From Halostagnicola sp. A-GB9-2 (GTDB lineage: Archaea > Halobacteriota > Halobacteria > Halobacteriales > Natrialbaceae), in assembly GCF_030068615.1 (NCBI RefSeq), contig NZ_JASJOC010000004.1, forward strand, positions 372,001-436,000: a stretch of 64,000 nt of DNA, read 5' to 3'. The notes beneath the pieces were generated by a model. It had not been told where the DNA came from. It ran no database searches and saw only the letters and a list, made by a program, of their open reading frames with translations. Position 1 is the stretch's first letter. Each line of letters opens with the position of its first letter. The translations under genes and the position numbers were made by a program. Positions 1 to 8,446 of this stretch are shown in pieces.

Positions 1-1
1 A

Positions 2-1198
2 CGAACAGATACCGTCAACGCGACACAGGACGGTTCTTCGGCCGATTCGGAACTCGAGAGCGACGTAACTACGGCCGAGGTATCGGGTGGGTCGGCGACG
101 ACGTCCACCACTGATACCGCTTCGATCGACGAGGAGCCAAGCGACTCGTCGACGGGAATCAGTAGTTCGTCCCCGTCGGGAACCGCCGGCGTAACGGCGG
201 GAACTGAAACTGACGAACCGGTGACGGCGGATTCGGACGCGACTGGCGACGCGGAAGCCTCGGATACTGCGGAGACGGACGAGGGCAGCGAAAGCGACGA
301 TAACGGTTCGACCGGCTTCGGTCGGAAGGCCAAATCGCTTGTTCGCGGGAAGTTCGTCATCGAGGAAGAAGACCTTGAGGCTCCGCTTCAGGAACTCGAG
401 TTCGCGTTGCTCTCGAGCGATGTCGAGATGGGCGTCGCGGAGGAGATCCTCGACAACATCCGCGACGAACTGATCGGCGAGACGCGGACGTTTACGACGT
501 CGACGGGCGATGTCGTCGAGGAGGCGCTCCGAGATGCGATCTACGACGTCATCAGCGTCGGCCAGTTCGACTTCGACGAGCGCATCGCGACCGAAGACAA
601 GCCGATCGTCATCATCTTCACCGGCGTCAACGGCGTCGGGAAGACGACCTCGATCGCGAAACTCGACCGGTACTTCGAGGAACGCGGCTACTCGAGCGTG
701 ATGGCCAACGGCGACACGTATCGTGCGGGTGCCAACGAGCAGATCCGCGAACACGCCGAGGCGCGGGACAGCAAGCTCATCGCCCACGATCAGGGCGGGG
801 ACCCCGCCGCAGTGTTGTACGACGCCGTCGAGTACGCCGAAGCGAACGATATCGACGTCGTCCTCGGCGATACGGCGGGTCGGCTCCACACTGACGAAGG
901 GTTGATGGATCAACTCGAGAAGATCGGTCGCGTCGTCGGCCCCGATATGACCCTGTTCGTCGACGAGGCCGTCGCCGGACAGGACGCGGTGAACCGCGCT
1001 CGAGAGTTCGACGAAGCCGCCGAGATCGACGGGGCGATTCTGACGAAGGCGGACGCCGACTCGAACGGCGGCGCGGCGATTTCGGTGGCTCACGTTACCG
1101 GGAAACCGATCCTGTTCCTCGGTGTTGGCCAGGAGTACGACGATCTCGAGCGGTTCGATCCCGAGGAGATGGCGGATCGACTGCTCGAGGACGAGTAG
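2..1198 (+). CDS. ftsY: Signal recognition particle receptor FtsY (5' end outside window)
   Basis: SRP receptor GTPase that docks SRP-ribosome complexes at the membrane by forming a GTPase heterodimer with SRP54. The frame is open from base 2, so the true start lies upstream; the visible N-terminal part is a long Asp/Glu/Ser/Thr-rich linker of the kind that precedes the NG domain in haloarchaeal FtsY. After it come the four-helix N domain and a complete G domain: G1 'GVNGVGKTTS' (about 631-660), 'DTAGR' (about 871-885) and 'TKADAD' (about 1047-1064). The C-terminal end (ERFDPEEMADRLLEDE) is typical. The partner srp54 is about 17 kb downstream. Function is secure; only the start is missing. 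Confidence 0.95.
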   Translation, partial: RTDTVNATQDGSSADSELESDVTTAEVSGGSATTSTTDTASIDEEPSDSSTGISSSSPSGTAGVTAGTETDEPVTADSDATGDAEASDTAETDEGSESDDNGSTGFGRKAKSLVRGKFVIEEEDLEAPLQELEFALLSSDVEMGVAEEILDNIRDELIGETRTFTTSTGDVVEEALRDAIYDVISVGQFDFDERIATEDKPIVIIFTGVNGVGKTTSIAKLDRYFEERGYSSVMANGDTYRAGANEQIREHAEARDSKLIAHDQGGDPAAVLYDAVEYAEANDIDVVLGDTAGRLHTDEGLMDQLEKIGRVVGPDMTLFVDEAVAGQDAVNRAREFDEAAEIDGAILTKADADSNGGAAISVAHVTGKPILFLGVGQEYDDLERFDPEEMADRLLEDE

Positions 1199-1318
1199 TC
1201 GTTGTCGAGGGTAGGTTCGGCTCGAGTCCGATGCGACGGTTCTCGTATTTGTGCGATGTTCCGTGGTTGCAAGCGCCCGGATCAATTTCTTAGTCTCCGC
1301 TATTGTAACCGGCTTGCC

Positions 1319-2170
1319 ATGGCTATCGACACAGTTCTCGTGGTCGGTTCGACGGGTACGCAAGGCGGGGCCGTCGCCCGGCATCTCCTCGAGCGGGATT
1401 TCGAGGTGCTTGCGCTGACTCGAGACAAAGACAAACACGAGTCACACCAACTCGCCGAGCGCGGGGCCGAGATCGTCGAGGGGAGTCTCGAAGAGAAAAA
1501 CAGCATCGAACCGCTCGTCGAAGCTGCCGACGGCGTCTTCTTGATGACTAACTACTGGGAACACGGCTACGACGACGAGGTCGAACAGGGACGGAACGTG
1601 ATCGAACTGGTCGATGACGTGGGAGTTGATCACTTCGTTTTCTCCTCGGTCGGCGGAGCCGAACGCGACAGCGGCATTCCCCACTTCGAGTCGAAGTGGG
1701 AGATCGAAACGATGATCGACGACCGCGAACTCCCGGCGACGGTCGTCCGTCCGGTCTTCTTCGCCCAGAATCTCGAGGGCTTTCGCGAATCGATCGAGGA
1801 CGGGACGCTCGCGATGGGACTCGAGCCGTCGAACCCGTTGCAGGTCCTCGACGTCGAGGACCTCGGCGCGTTCGTTGCGGACGTGTTTGCCGATCCCGAG
1901 GCTCACGAGGGCGAATCTTGCGAATTCGCGAGCGACGAACTCTCCCTTCGCGCGATGGCCGTTCGCTTTGCAGACGTGCTCGAGACGCCGGTTCGCGCTC
2001 AGCATCTCTCGATCGAGGACGTAGAAGAGAGTCAGGGAGAGGAGTACGCCGTGATGTTCGAGTGGTTCAACGAATCGGGCTACGAATCACCGATCGACGA
2101 ACTTCGGGCCGAGTACGAGATCCCGTTTAACCGCCTCGAGACGTATCTCGAGCGGGAGTGGCGTGACTGA
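1319..2170 (+). CDS. NmrA-like NAD(P)-binding oxidoreductase
   Basis: 283-residue Rossmann-fold protein of the atypical short-chain dehydrogenase/NmrA group. The dinucleotide-binding loop G10-x2-G13-x2-G16 (VVGSTGTQGG) follows the first beta strand directly. The middle ('FVFSSVGGAERDSG', 'FESKWEIETMI') matches NmrA/HSCARG proteins that sense NADP(H) or act as quinone oxidoreductase-like enzymes. The frame is open further upstream to 1202, but the ATG at 1319 places the Rossmann strand right at the N-terminus as in the family, so it is preferred. Single gene, same strand as ftsY. Substrate cannot be inferred. Confidence 0.85.
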   Translation: MAIDTVLVVGSTGTQGGAVARHLLERDFEVLALTRDKDKHESHQLAERGAEIVEGSLEEKNSIEPLVEAADGVFLMTNYWEHGYDDEVEQGRNVIELVDDVGVDHFVFSSVGGAERDSGIPHFESKWEIETMIDDRELPATVVRPVFFAQNLEGFRESIEDGTLAMGLEPSNPLQVLDVEDLGAFVADVFADPEAHEGESCEFASDELSLRAMAVRFADVLETPVRAQHLSIEDVEESQGEEYAVMFEWFNESGYESPIDELRAEYEIPFNRLETYLEREWRD

Positions 2171-2435
2171 CGGGTGACGTTCCAATCGCTGGCCGTTCGG
2201 TCCGGCGAGCCGTCCGGATTTGAACGCCGATTGGGCCGGCACGAGACTCGCAATTGGCTGAAATATGATTGTAAAGGTATTTCTCTCTCGAATCGATATT
2301 CGGCCCCGTAGCACCTACCGGAAACAATTTCCGCGAATACGCGACGGCCGCTTCGGTGCCAGTGATGACCGAACCCGTTCAGTTCGTTTCGAAGTCTCTT
2401 CTCGCTCGGGCCAGTTCGGGTCGTGGTAATATTGA

Positions 2436-2506
2436 CCGGATTATCCTAGCCCCGTCATGGTTCGCCTGATTACTGAAGGGTATAGTGGTAGGGTGCTAGG
2501 ATCCGG
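2436..2506. repeat. Inverted repeat flanking the reductase promoter
   Basis: CCGGAT-T-ATCCTAGC at 2436-2450 is mirrored by GCTAGGATCCGG at 2495-2506. The inner 8 bp match perfectly and the outer 6 bp match after one extra base. The TATA-like sequence lies in the loop, so this could be an operator or a cruciform/RNA hairpin. Regulatory role is inferred. Confidence 0.5.
2479..2487 (+). promoter_or_regulatory. TATA-like element of the reductase operon
   Basis: GGTATAGTG about 26-33 bp before the ATG at 2513, the spacing expected for a leaderless haloarchaeal transcript starting at or near that ATG. Confidence 0.45.
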
Positions 2507-2512
2507 TAACCG

Positions 2513-2581
2513 ATGAGCGAGACAGCTATCTCGAGTACGCTACCAGCTGGTCGCCTTTTGACACGGCGGTGGTCTGCGTGA
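2513..2581 (+). CDS. Possible 22-residue leader peptide overlapping the reductase start
   Basis: An ATG frame of 22 codons (starts MSETAISSTLPAG, ends LLTRRWSA) whose TGA overlaps the GTG start of the reductase as GTGA. The TATA-like element at 2479-2487 is about 30 bp upstream, so a leaderless mRNA would begin at this ATG rather than at the reductase start. If translated, it would couple ribosomes to the reductase GTG. No family is recognised and no Cys or other amino-acid bias is obvious. It may be a chance frame. Confidence 0.3.
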   Translation: MSETAISSTLPAGRLLTRRWSA

Positions 2582-4278
2582 ACACGACCGAACAGTACAA
2601 ACAGAACAAGCATCCCCTTGACGTCCTTGACGATGTCTACGAGTACGCCGAGGACGGGCTCACCTTCGAGGAGATCGAAGAGCGAGCTGGCGACGGCGAG
2701 TGGGAGCGCCTGAAGTGGGCCGGTATGTACGCCCAGAAACAGGAGGGGTACTTCATGATCCGAACGAAGGTCCCCGGCGGAAAACTCACGCCTGAACAGG
2801 CCGAGGTCATCGGCGAAGTTACCGACGACCTCGCAGTCGCCCCCGAGGAGTACGGCGGCGAAGAGCAAAACGAACTCTGGGGAGACGCCTACCTCGACAT
2901 CACGACCCGACAGGATATCCAGAAACACTGGATCCGCGTCGAGGATGTCCCCGAAATGTGGGACCGCTACGACGAAGTCGGTCTGACGACGGTCCAGGGC
3001 TGTGGTGATTCCGCCCGGAACGTCCTCGGCTGCCCCGCGGCCGGGCTCGATGACCACGAGTGCTTCAACGCACAACCGGTTATTGACGCCGTCTCGGACT
3101 TCTTCACCGGCAACCGCGAGTACGCTAACTTGCCCCGCAAGTTCAAACTCACAATCACCGGTTGCGCTCACGACTGCGGCCAATCCCAGATCAACGATAT
3201 CGGGCTCGTTCCCGCGAAAAAGGAGATCGACGGGGAACATCTCTACGGCTTTCACGCCCGCGTCGGCGGCGGCCTCTCGGACGGGCCGCGGATGGGCTCC
3301 GAACTGGACGCGTTCATCCGACCCGAAGACGCCGTCGAGTTCTGTCGTGCTGTCGCCCAGACGTTCAAGGAGATCGGCGACCGAAACAACCGCGGCGTCT
3401 GCCGCATGCGCTATCTCGTCGAACAGCTCGGTCCCGAGAAGTTCGAGGAAGCCATCCGCGACCGCTGTACCGTCGACCTGCCCGACGGCGGCGAGAACCT
3501 GACCGTCGGCTACAAGGGCGACCACGTCGGCGTTCACGACCAGAAACAGGACGGACTCCAGTACGTCGGCTTCAACGTGATCGCCGGCCGTATGGGCGGC
3601 GACGAGTTCGCCGAGGCCGCTCGAGCGGCCGAAAAGTACGGCACCGAGGACGCCTCCGTGCGCCTCGCGACCGACCAGAACTTCCTCATCACGCACATTC
3701 CCGAAGAGAACGTCGAGGACCTTCTGGCCGAACCGTTCGCCGAGGACTATCAGCCCGATCCGGGGCCGTTCTCCCGCGGTGCGGTCGGCTGTACGGGCAA
3801 CGAGTTCTGTAATTACGCCATCATCGAGACCAAAAAGCGCACCAAGCGCTGGGCTCGAGAGCTTGACGAGCGCATCAACACGCCAGACGACCTCGACGTC
3901 GTTCGGATGCATATGTCCGGCTGCTCGGCCTCCTGTGCACAGCCACAGATCGCGGACATCGGTTTCCGCGGCGAGACGGTGAAGCTGGAAGACGAAGACA
4001 GTCCGAACGAGGAAGGTGACAACCTCGTCGAAGGAATGGACTTCGGCCTCGGCGGCTCGCTCGGCACCGACAACGAGTTCCTCGATTGGATCGAACACGC
4101 CGTTCCGGCCGACTCCGTAATTCCGGCCCTCGAGCGACTGTTCGACGCCTACGCCGAGGAGAAACACGACGACGAGCAGTTCTACGCCTGGTGTCGCCGC
4201 GTCGACAACGAGCGCCTTCGATCGATCATGCAACAGGCCGACGCGCCGGTTGCAGGAGGTGTTGCCCATGGGGATTGA
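2578..4278 (+). CDS. Siroheme/4Fe-4S nitrite or sulfite reductase (ferredoxin type)
   Basis: 566-residue assimilatory reductase that performs a six-electron reduction of sulfite or nitrite at a siroheme coupled to a 4Fe-4S cluster. The duplicated NIR/SIR ferredoxin-like and siroheme-binding halves are both present. The cluster/siroheme ligands are C405-x5-C411 ('CTGNEFC') and C449-x3-C453 ('CSASC'), the spacing seen in CysI/NirA. Start is probably GTG 2578 (MNTTEQYKQNKHP); GTG 2569 is an in-frame alternative. The 3' end overlaps the FrhB-like gene by 11 bp. No nitrate transporter, nitrate reductase or ferredoxin gene is nearby, so nitrite and sulfite cannot be separated from context; the F420-dehydrogenase partner slightly favours sulfite. 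Confidence 0.9.
   Translation: MNTTEQYKQNKHPLDVLDDVYEYAEDGLTFEEIEERAGDGEWERLKWAGMYAQKQEGYFMIRTKVPGGKLTPEQAEVIGEVTDDLAVAPEEYGGEEQNELWGDAYLDITTRQDIQKHWIRVEDVPEMWDRYDEVGLTTVQGCGDSARNVLGCPAAGLDDHECFNAQPVIDAVSDFFTGNREYANLPRKFKLTITGCAHDCGQSQINDIGLVPAKKEIDGEHLYGFHARVGGGLSDGPRMGSELDAFIRPEDAVEFCRAVAQTFKEIGDRNNRGVCRMRYLVEQLGPEKFEEAIRDRCTVDLPDGGENLTVGYKGDHVGVHDQKQDGLQYVGFNVIAGRMGGDEFAEAARAAEKYGTEDASVRLATDQNFLITHIPEENVEDLLAEPFAEDYQPDPGPFSRGAVGCTGNEFCNYAIIETKKRTKRWARELDERINTPDDLDVVRMHMSGCSASCAQPQIADIGFRGETVKLEDEDSPNEEGDNLVEGMDFGLGGSLGTDNEFLDWIEHAVPADSVIPALERLFDAYAEEKHDDEQFYAWCRRVDNERLRSIMQQADAPVAGGVAHGD
4255..4261 (+). promoter_or_regulatory. Shine-Dalgarno sequence for the FrhB-like gene
   Basis: GGAGGTG inside the 3' end of the reductase, 6 nt before ATG 4268. 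It selects that ATG over the in-frame TTG at 4250 and indicates translational coupling of the two genes. Confidence 0.75.
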
Positions 4279-5986
4279 TAGCGAGGACGAGCGAAGCGAG
4301 TCCTCGGAGACGCGAGCGGGAGCGAAGCGACACGCGAGCCGCGAGGACGAACGTAGTGAGGCCTCGGACCGAGCGAGCGGTGAAACCGCGAGCCGCGAAG
4401 ACGAGCAGCCGTTCCCCGGCGTTCCAGAATCCAGCGGCGACAACGCTGAAGACGTTATCGTCCCCGAAACCAGCGGTCGAGCGCCGCGGTCTCGGGCCGA
4501 CACTGACCACGCTCGAGAAGGACCCGTTCAGCCCGCAGGAAGCGGTGCAAGCGGCGACGCCGACGCCGGCGAGAGTTGCTCGCCGAACACCTGCACCTGC
4601 GGCGAGAAGACTCAGGAGAAAGCCGTTGCGACCGACGGTGCAGGGGTTGCAAATGTCGACGAACAGGGCAACCTCGGCGACCTCGAGTTCACAGAGCCTG
4701 CTGAGAACGCGAGCCAGGACGTCTACGACGACGCTCCCGATACGCGCGTTGGCGTTCCAGACGGCGTCGACCTTGAGACGCCGACGTACTCGATTCGCTC
4801 GGAGATGAACGACATCGAGACGCCCGACGAGAAAACCTGGTTCATGGAACTGGACGAGGCCGTCATCGACGACGGCCGCTGTATCCAGTGTGGGACCTGT
4901 GTCGCCGCCTGCCCGTCCGATTCGATCGGAATCGGCGACGATGGCAAGCCGGAACTCGTCAAGATGTGTACCGGCTGTTCGCTCTGTTGGGACTTCTGTC
5001 CCCGCGGCGGCCTGCGCTATGAACGCCAGTGGAAGATCACCGGCGGCGACGACAACGTCAAAGGTGCCGGCGATCCGATTACGGAGTTCTCCGCGCGAGT
5101 CGACGAAGACTGGACGAAAGGCGCACAGGACGGCGGCGTCGTCACGACGGTTCTCTCCCACCTCCTCGAGGCGGGCGAAATCGACGGTGCACTCATCGCG
5201 ACCGAAAGCGAGGACGAAGCCTGGAAGGCCGAAAGCTACCTCGCGACCAGTCACGAGGACCTGATCGAGAACGCCGGGACCATCTACAATCAGACGATGG
5301 CACTTGGCAACCTGAACCTCGATCGATGGGAGCACAAGCTCCCGGACAAGCCGTTCGACGAACTCAGCCTCGCGCTCGTCGGCACGCCGTGTGAGATCGA
5401 AGGGATCCGCGCCCTGCAGGACTTCGAGTGGGACTACCAGGAACAGAACGAGGGCATTCGTGCGGTCGACTACACGATCGCGTTGATGTGTACGAAGAAC
5501 TTCAACTACTACAGCCTCATGGGCGAGCAACTCGAGGATCAGCGCGGCATTTCGCCCGATGAGATCGGCAAGATGGACGTTCTCCACGGCAAGCTGATGG
5601 TCTACGACCACGACGGCGAGATGATTCTCGACGAAGACATCGAGAACTTCCACGACGCCGCGCTCAAAGGCTGCGACGAATGTGCCGACTTCACCGGCTT
5701 CTGTGCCGACCTCACCGTCGGCTCGGTCGGCTCGTCCGACGAGTACTCGAGCGTCATCGTCCGAACCGAACAGGGCATGAAAGCCTGGGAGATCACCGAA
5801 CCCGATCTGGACTACCACGACCTTGAGGACAAGTCCGCGGTCGGCAAGCTCCAGGGTTGGGACAAGAAGAAGGCCTTCGAGAGCCTCGAGCGACCGTTCG
5901 ATCCCGACGCACCCCGGTTCATCGACTACACGGACCACGCCGAGAACTACGGCACTGAGCTGAACCCGCACGACTACGGTCACTAA
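4268..5986 (+). CDS. FrhB/FpoF-like coenzyme F420 dehydrogenase with two 4Fe-4S clusters
   Basis: 572-residue protein. Residues 1 to about 190 are acidic and low-complexity, with a Cys-rich patch ('CSPNTCTCG', encoded near 4576-4602). Then come two ferredoxin-type motifs, C205-x2-C208-x2-C211-x3-C215 and C234-x2-C237-x2-C240-x3-C244, followed by the FrhB N- and C-terminal domains that bind FAD and coenzyme F420 in F420-reducing hydrogenase, FpoF/FqoF and the N-terminal half of methanogen Fsr. It starts inside the reductase gene behind a strong Shine-Dalgarno, so the two are made together. Inference: it feeds electrons, possibly from F420H2, to the siroheme reductase. The low-complexity N-terminus looks like a later insertion. 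Confidence 0.85.
   Translation: MGIDSEDERSESSETRAGAKRHASREDERSEASDRASGETASREDEQPFPGVPESSGDNAEDVIVPETSGRAPRSRADTDHAREGPVQPAGSGASGDADAGESCSPNTCTCGEKTQEKAVATDGAGVANVDEQGNLGDLEFTEPAENASQDVYDDAPDTRVGVPDGVDLETPTYSIRSEMNDIETPDEKTWFMELDEAVIDDGRCIQCGTCVAACPSDSIGIGDDGKPELVKMCTGCSLCWDFCPRGGLRYERQWKITGGDDNVKGAGDPITEFSARVDEDWTKGAQDGGVVTTVLSHLLEAGEIDGALIATESEDEAWKAESYLATSHEDLIENAGTIYNQTMALGNLNLDRWEHKLPDKPFDELSLALVGTPCEIEGIRALQDFEWDYQEQNEGIRAVDYTIALMCTKNFNYYSLMGEQLEDQRGISPDEIGKMDVLHGKLMVYDHDGEMILDEDIENFHDAALKGCDECADFTGFCADLTVGSVGSSDEYSSVIVRTEQGMKAWEITEPDLDYHDLEDKSAVGKLQGWDKKKAFESLERPFDPDAPRFIDYTDHAENYGTELNPHDYGH
4283..4405 (+). repeat. Low-complexity GAGGACGARCG repeats inside the FrhB-like gene
   Basis: Units such as GAGGACGAGCGAAGCGAG (4283) and GAGGACGAACGTAGTGAG (4339) alternate with GCGAGCCGCGA spacers. 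They stay in frame and encode a repeated S/A-R-E-D-E-R-S-E motif. Such GAGCGAAGCGAG-like tracts are common in haloarchaeal intergenic DNA, so this looks like an in-frame insertion. Confidence 0.6.
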
Positions 5987-6119
5987 CGGCCACCGCTGCG
6001 GTTTCGATTGATCTCGTTTTCATTCCGTTTTTTGCGTTTATCGGCTCTCGAGCGTCAGCGTCGGAACTTCTCCCTTCCTCGTTCAGCGGACTTATTGGCG
6101 AACGGCCGGAAGTGCGGCC

Positions 6120-6737
6120 ATGGAATCCGGTATTCGAGTTGCGACGCCAGCGGACGCCGGCGAGGTTCGACGTATCTATGCCCCCTTCTGCGAGGACTCA
6201 GCGGTGACGTTCGAAGAAAGCGTTCCCGACGAATCCGAAATGGTCGACCGAATCGAGGAGACGCTCGAGACCTACCCGTGGCTCGTCTGCGAACGCGACG
6301 GCGACGTCGTCGGCTACGCGTACGCGAGCAAACTTCGGAAACGACGGGCCTACGAATGGGTCGTCGAACTGTCGGTCTACGTTGCCGAGGACGCTCGCCG
6401 ATCGGGCGTCGGTCGAGCACTGTACGAGTCGCTGTTTGCCGTCCTCGAGCGCCAGGGCGTCCGGGACGCCTACGCCGTGACGACGCTCCCGAACCCGGCA
6501 ACGGTTCGATTTCACGAACGACTCGGCTTCGAGCGCTTCGCCGACTTTCCGCGGGTCGGCTACACGCAGGGCGATTGGCACGACGTGCGGTGGTGGCGGC
6601 GCGAAATCGCGACGAAACCAATGGATCCGGAGCGTCCCGATCCGTTTCCCGAGGTTCGAGAGTCAGCTGATTGGGACGAACTGGTAGCCACCGGTGAACC
6701 GCACCTCGAGTTCGGGGATCAGGACGTAGTCGGCTGA
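6120..6737 (+). CDS. GNAT N-acetyltransferase, phosphinothricin acetyltransferase-like
   Basis: 205-residue acetyl-CoA-dependent N-acetyltransferase of the PAT/YncA group. The N-terminal 'IRVATPADAGEVRRIYAPF' with 'AVTFEE' and the acetyl-CoA loop 'RRSGVGRALYESL' (about 93-105) are diagnostic, as is the late 'NPATVRFHERLGFERFADF'. Related enzymes acetylate phosphinothricin, methionine sulfoximine or other amino-acid analogues; the true substrate is unknown. About 35 residues after the GNAT fold (PMDPERPDPFPEVR onward) form a hydrophilic tail. Single gene. Confidence 0.85.
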   Translation: MESGIRVATPADAGEVRRIYAPFCEDSAVTFEESVPDESEMVDRIEETLETYPWLVCERDGDVVGYAYASKLRKRRAYEWVVELSVYVAEDARRSGVGRALYESLFAVLERQGVRDAYAVTTLPNPATVRFHERLGFERFADFPRVGYTQGDWHDVRWWRREIATKPMDPERPDPFPEVRESADWDELVATGEPHLEFGDQDVVG

Positions 6738-6770
6738 TTTCGGTCTTTGCGACCTGACGCAGTCCAAAGC

Positions 6771-6780
6771 GATTTATCGA
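6771..6780 (+). promoter_or_regulatory. TATA box of thiE-thiM
   Basis: GATTTATCGA 21-30 bp before ATG 6801. The spacing supports a leaderless transcript and that start codon. Confidence 0.5.
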
Positions 6781-6800
6781 ACCACCACATGGTATCTCTC

Positions 6801-7520
6801 ATGAATCCATCGACGTGGCAGACCTATCTCGTCACTCAGTCGTCGATTTCAGCCGGTCGATCGACACCGGATATTGTCCGTGCCGCGATCGACGGCGGCA
6901 TCGACGTCGTCCAGTTGCGGGACAAGGGCCTCGAGACGCGCGAGCGATACGAGATCGGCCTCGAGTGCAGGGAACTCACCGAGGCGGCGGATATCGACCT
7001 GATCGTCAACGATCGGGTCGACCTCGCGCAGGCGATCGACGCTGACGGCGTCCACCTCGGGCAGTCGGATCTCCCGGTCGCGATCGCTCGAGACCTGCTC
7101 GGAGCCGACGCGATAATCGGTTGTTCGGCCTCGACGTTCGAGGAGGCTACGAAGGCCGAAGCTGACGGCGCGGATTACCTCGGCGTCGGCGCGGTGTACG
7201 GCACGTCCTCAAAAAACGTTGAGGAATCCAAAGACGGAATCGGCCACGATCAGATCCGCGAAATCGTCGACACCGTCTCGATTCCGGTCGTCGGGATCGG
7301 GGGGATAACTGCCGAAAACGCGGCTCCCGTCGTCGAGGCGGGCGCAATCGGCGTCGCGGTCGTCAGCGAGATTACGGCCGCCGACGACCCGAAAGCGGCG
7401 ACCGAATCGCTCGCTTCCGCGGTCGAGGCGGGACGTGCGGGTGAGACAGCGCCGAACGAAGACACCGATGCGGCCGGGGAAACCGGAAAGACCGTCGACG
7501 ACGGAGGGGTGGTACAATGA
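6801..7520 (+). CDS. thiE: Thiamine-phosphate synthase ThiE
   Basis: 239-residue TIM-barrel enzyme that joins HMP pyrophosphate and thiazole phosphate into thiamine phosphate. Landmarks in order: 'QLRDKG', 'IVNDRVDLA', 'DGVHLGQSDL', 'GCSAST', 'YLGVGAVYGTSSK' and 'GIGGITAENA', the phosphate-binding loops of the family. The frame extends upstream, but ATG 6801 sits at the right distance from a TATA box and begins just before the first strand. A hydrophilic tail of about 35 residues follows the barrel. The stop overlaps thiM by 4 bp, giving a two-gene thiamine salvage operon. Confidence 0.93.
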   Translation: MNPSTWQTYLVTQSSISAGRSTPDIVRAAIDGGIDVVQLRDKGLETRERYEIGLECRELTEAADIDLIVNDRVDLAQAIDADGVHLGQSDLPVAIARDLLGADAIIGCSASTFEEATKAEADGADYLGVGAVYGTSSKNVEESKDGIGHDQIREIVDTVSIPVVGIGGITAENAAPVVEAGAIGVAVVSEITAADDPKAATESLASAVEAGRAGETAPNEDTDAAGETGKTVDDGGVVQ

Positions 7521-8350
7521 CCGACTTCGAAGCGGTAACAGCGCAGGAACTCGAGACGACACTCGACGCACTCGAGGAGTCGAAACCGCTCGTGCAGGCG
7601 CTGACGAATCAGGTGACGATGAATGACGTGGCGAACATCATCCTCCACTGGGGGGCGTTGCCGGTGATGGCGGATTCGTTCGGCGACGCCGGCGAGATGG
7701 CCGAAATCGCGGGCGCGATCCTCATCAACGCCGGCCAGATCGCGGACGACAACGTCGAAGCGATGCACGAGGCCGGCCGGATGGCCAACGATCGCGGAAT
7801 TCCAGTCGTTCTCGACCCCGTCGGCGTCGGTTCGACGCCGTCGCGGGAGGCGGTCGCCGAGAGCCTCCTTTCGGAAGTTGATTTCGCCGTTATCAAGGGC
7901 AACTACGGCGAGATAAGCGCCCTCTCGGGCGTCGAAGCGGACGTCAAGGGCGTCGAATCGATCGGTGACTACGACGAGATCGACGAAACGGCTCGATCGC
8001 TCGCGGATTCGACCGGTGCGACCGTCGTCGCCTCCGGCGTCGAGGATATCGTCGCGGACGCCGAGAACGCGGTCTCCGTTTCGGCTGGCCACGAGATGAT
8101 GGGCGAGGTCGTCGGCACCGGTTGCATGCTCGGAGCCACCGTCGCCGCGTTCTGTGGCGCGCTCGAGGACGACCGAGCCGCGGCGGTTCGGGGAACGCTC
8201 GCGTTCGGGCTCGCCGGCGAGCGGGCGACGCACCTCGAGTACAACGGCCCCGCGAGCTACCGGACGAACTTCCTCGATTCCGTCGCCGAGCTCTCTGCGG
8301 AAGTCGTCGACGAACTGGATCCCGAGGGACGAGTAACTCCGCTCGAGTAA
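7517..8350 (+). CDS. thiM: Hydroxyethylthiazole kinase ThiM
   Basis: 277-residue ribokinase-like kinase that phosphorylates 4-methyl-5-(2-hydroxyethyl)thiazole to supply ThiE. It shows 'LTNQVTMNDVANIIL' with 'GALPVMAD' at the N-terminus, 'VLDPVGVGST', 'IKGNYGEISAL' and the C-terminal anion hole/catalytic loop 'GTGCMLGA'. The ATG overlaps the thiE stop (ATGA), so translation is probably coupled. Together with ThiE this is a salvage branch; no thiazole-synthesis gene is in the window. Confidence 0.94.
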   Translation: MTDFEAVTAQELETTLDALEESKPLVQALTNQVTMNDVANIILHWGALPVMADSFGDAGEMAEIAGAILINAGQIADDNVEAMHEAGRMANDRGIPVVLDPVGVGSTPSREAVAESLLSEVDFAVIKGNYGEISALSGVEADVKGVESIGDYDEIDETARSLADSTGATVVASGVEDIVADAENAVSVSAGHEMMGEVVGTGCMLGATVAAFCGALEDDRAAAVRGTLAFGLAGERATHLEYNGPASYRTNFLDSVAELSAEVVDELDPEGRVTPLE

Positions 8351-8446
8351 CCGATCTGCACTCTCTTGCGATCATCGCTTGCAGTTTCTCGACATCGACG
8401 TCTCCAACAGCTATTGTACTCGAGCCCGAACCTTGAACCGACATCA

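Larger units (their letters stand above)
2171..2512. other. Intergenic region upstream of the siroheme reductase
   Basis: No protein-coding frame with haloarchaeal codon use is visible. The left part (2260-2290) is AT-rich. The right part holds an interrupted inverted repeat and a TATA-like element, listed separately. Confidence 0.6.

Noticed and set aside
2470-4503. 677-codon minus-strand frame over the reductase
   Set aside because: It is a shadow frame created by GC-rich codon bias on the plus strand; the plus strand carries a complete siroheme reductase with all ligands.
4226-5983. 585-codon minus-strand frame over the FrhB-like gene
   Set aside because: Antisense shadow; no family match, and the plus frame has paired ferredoxin motifs and a Shine-Dalgarno.
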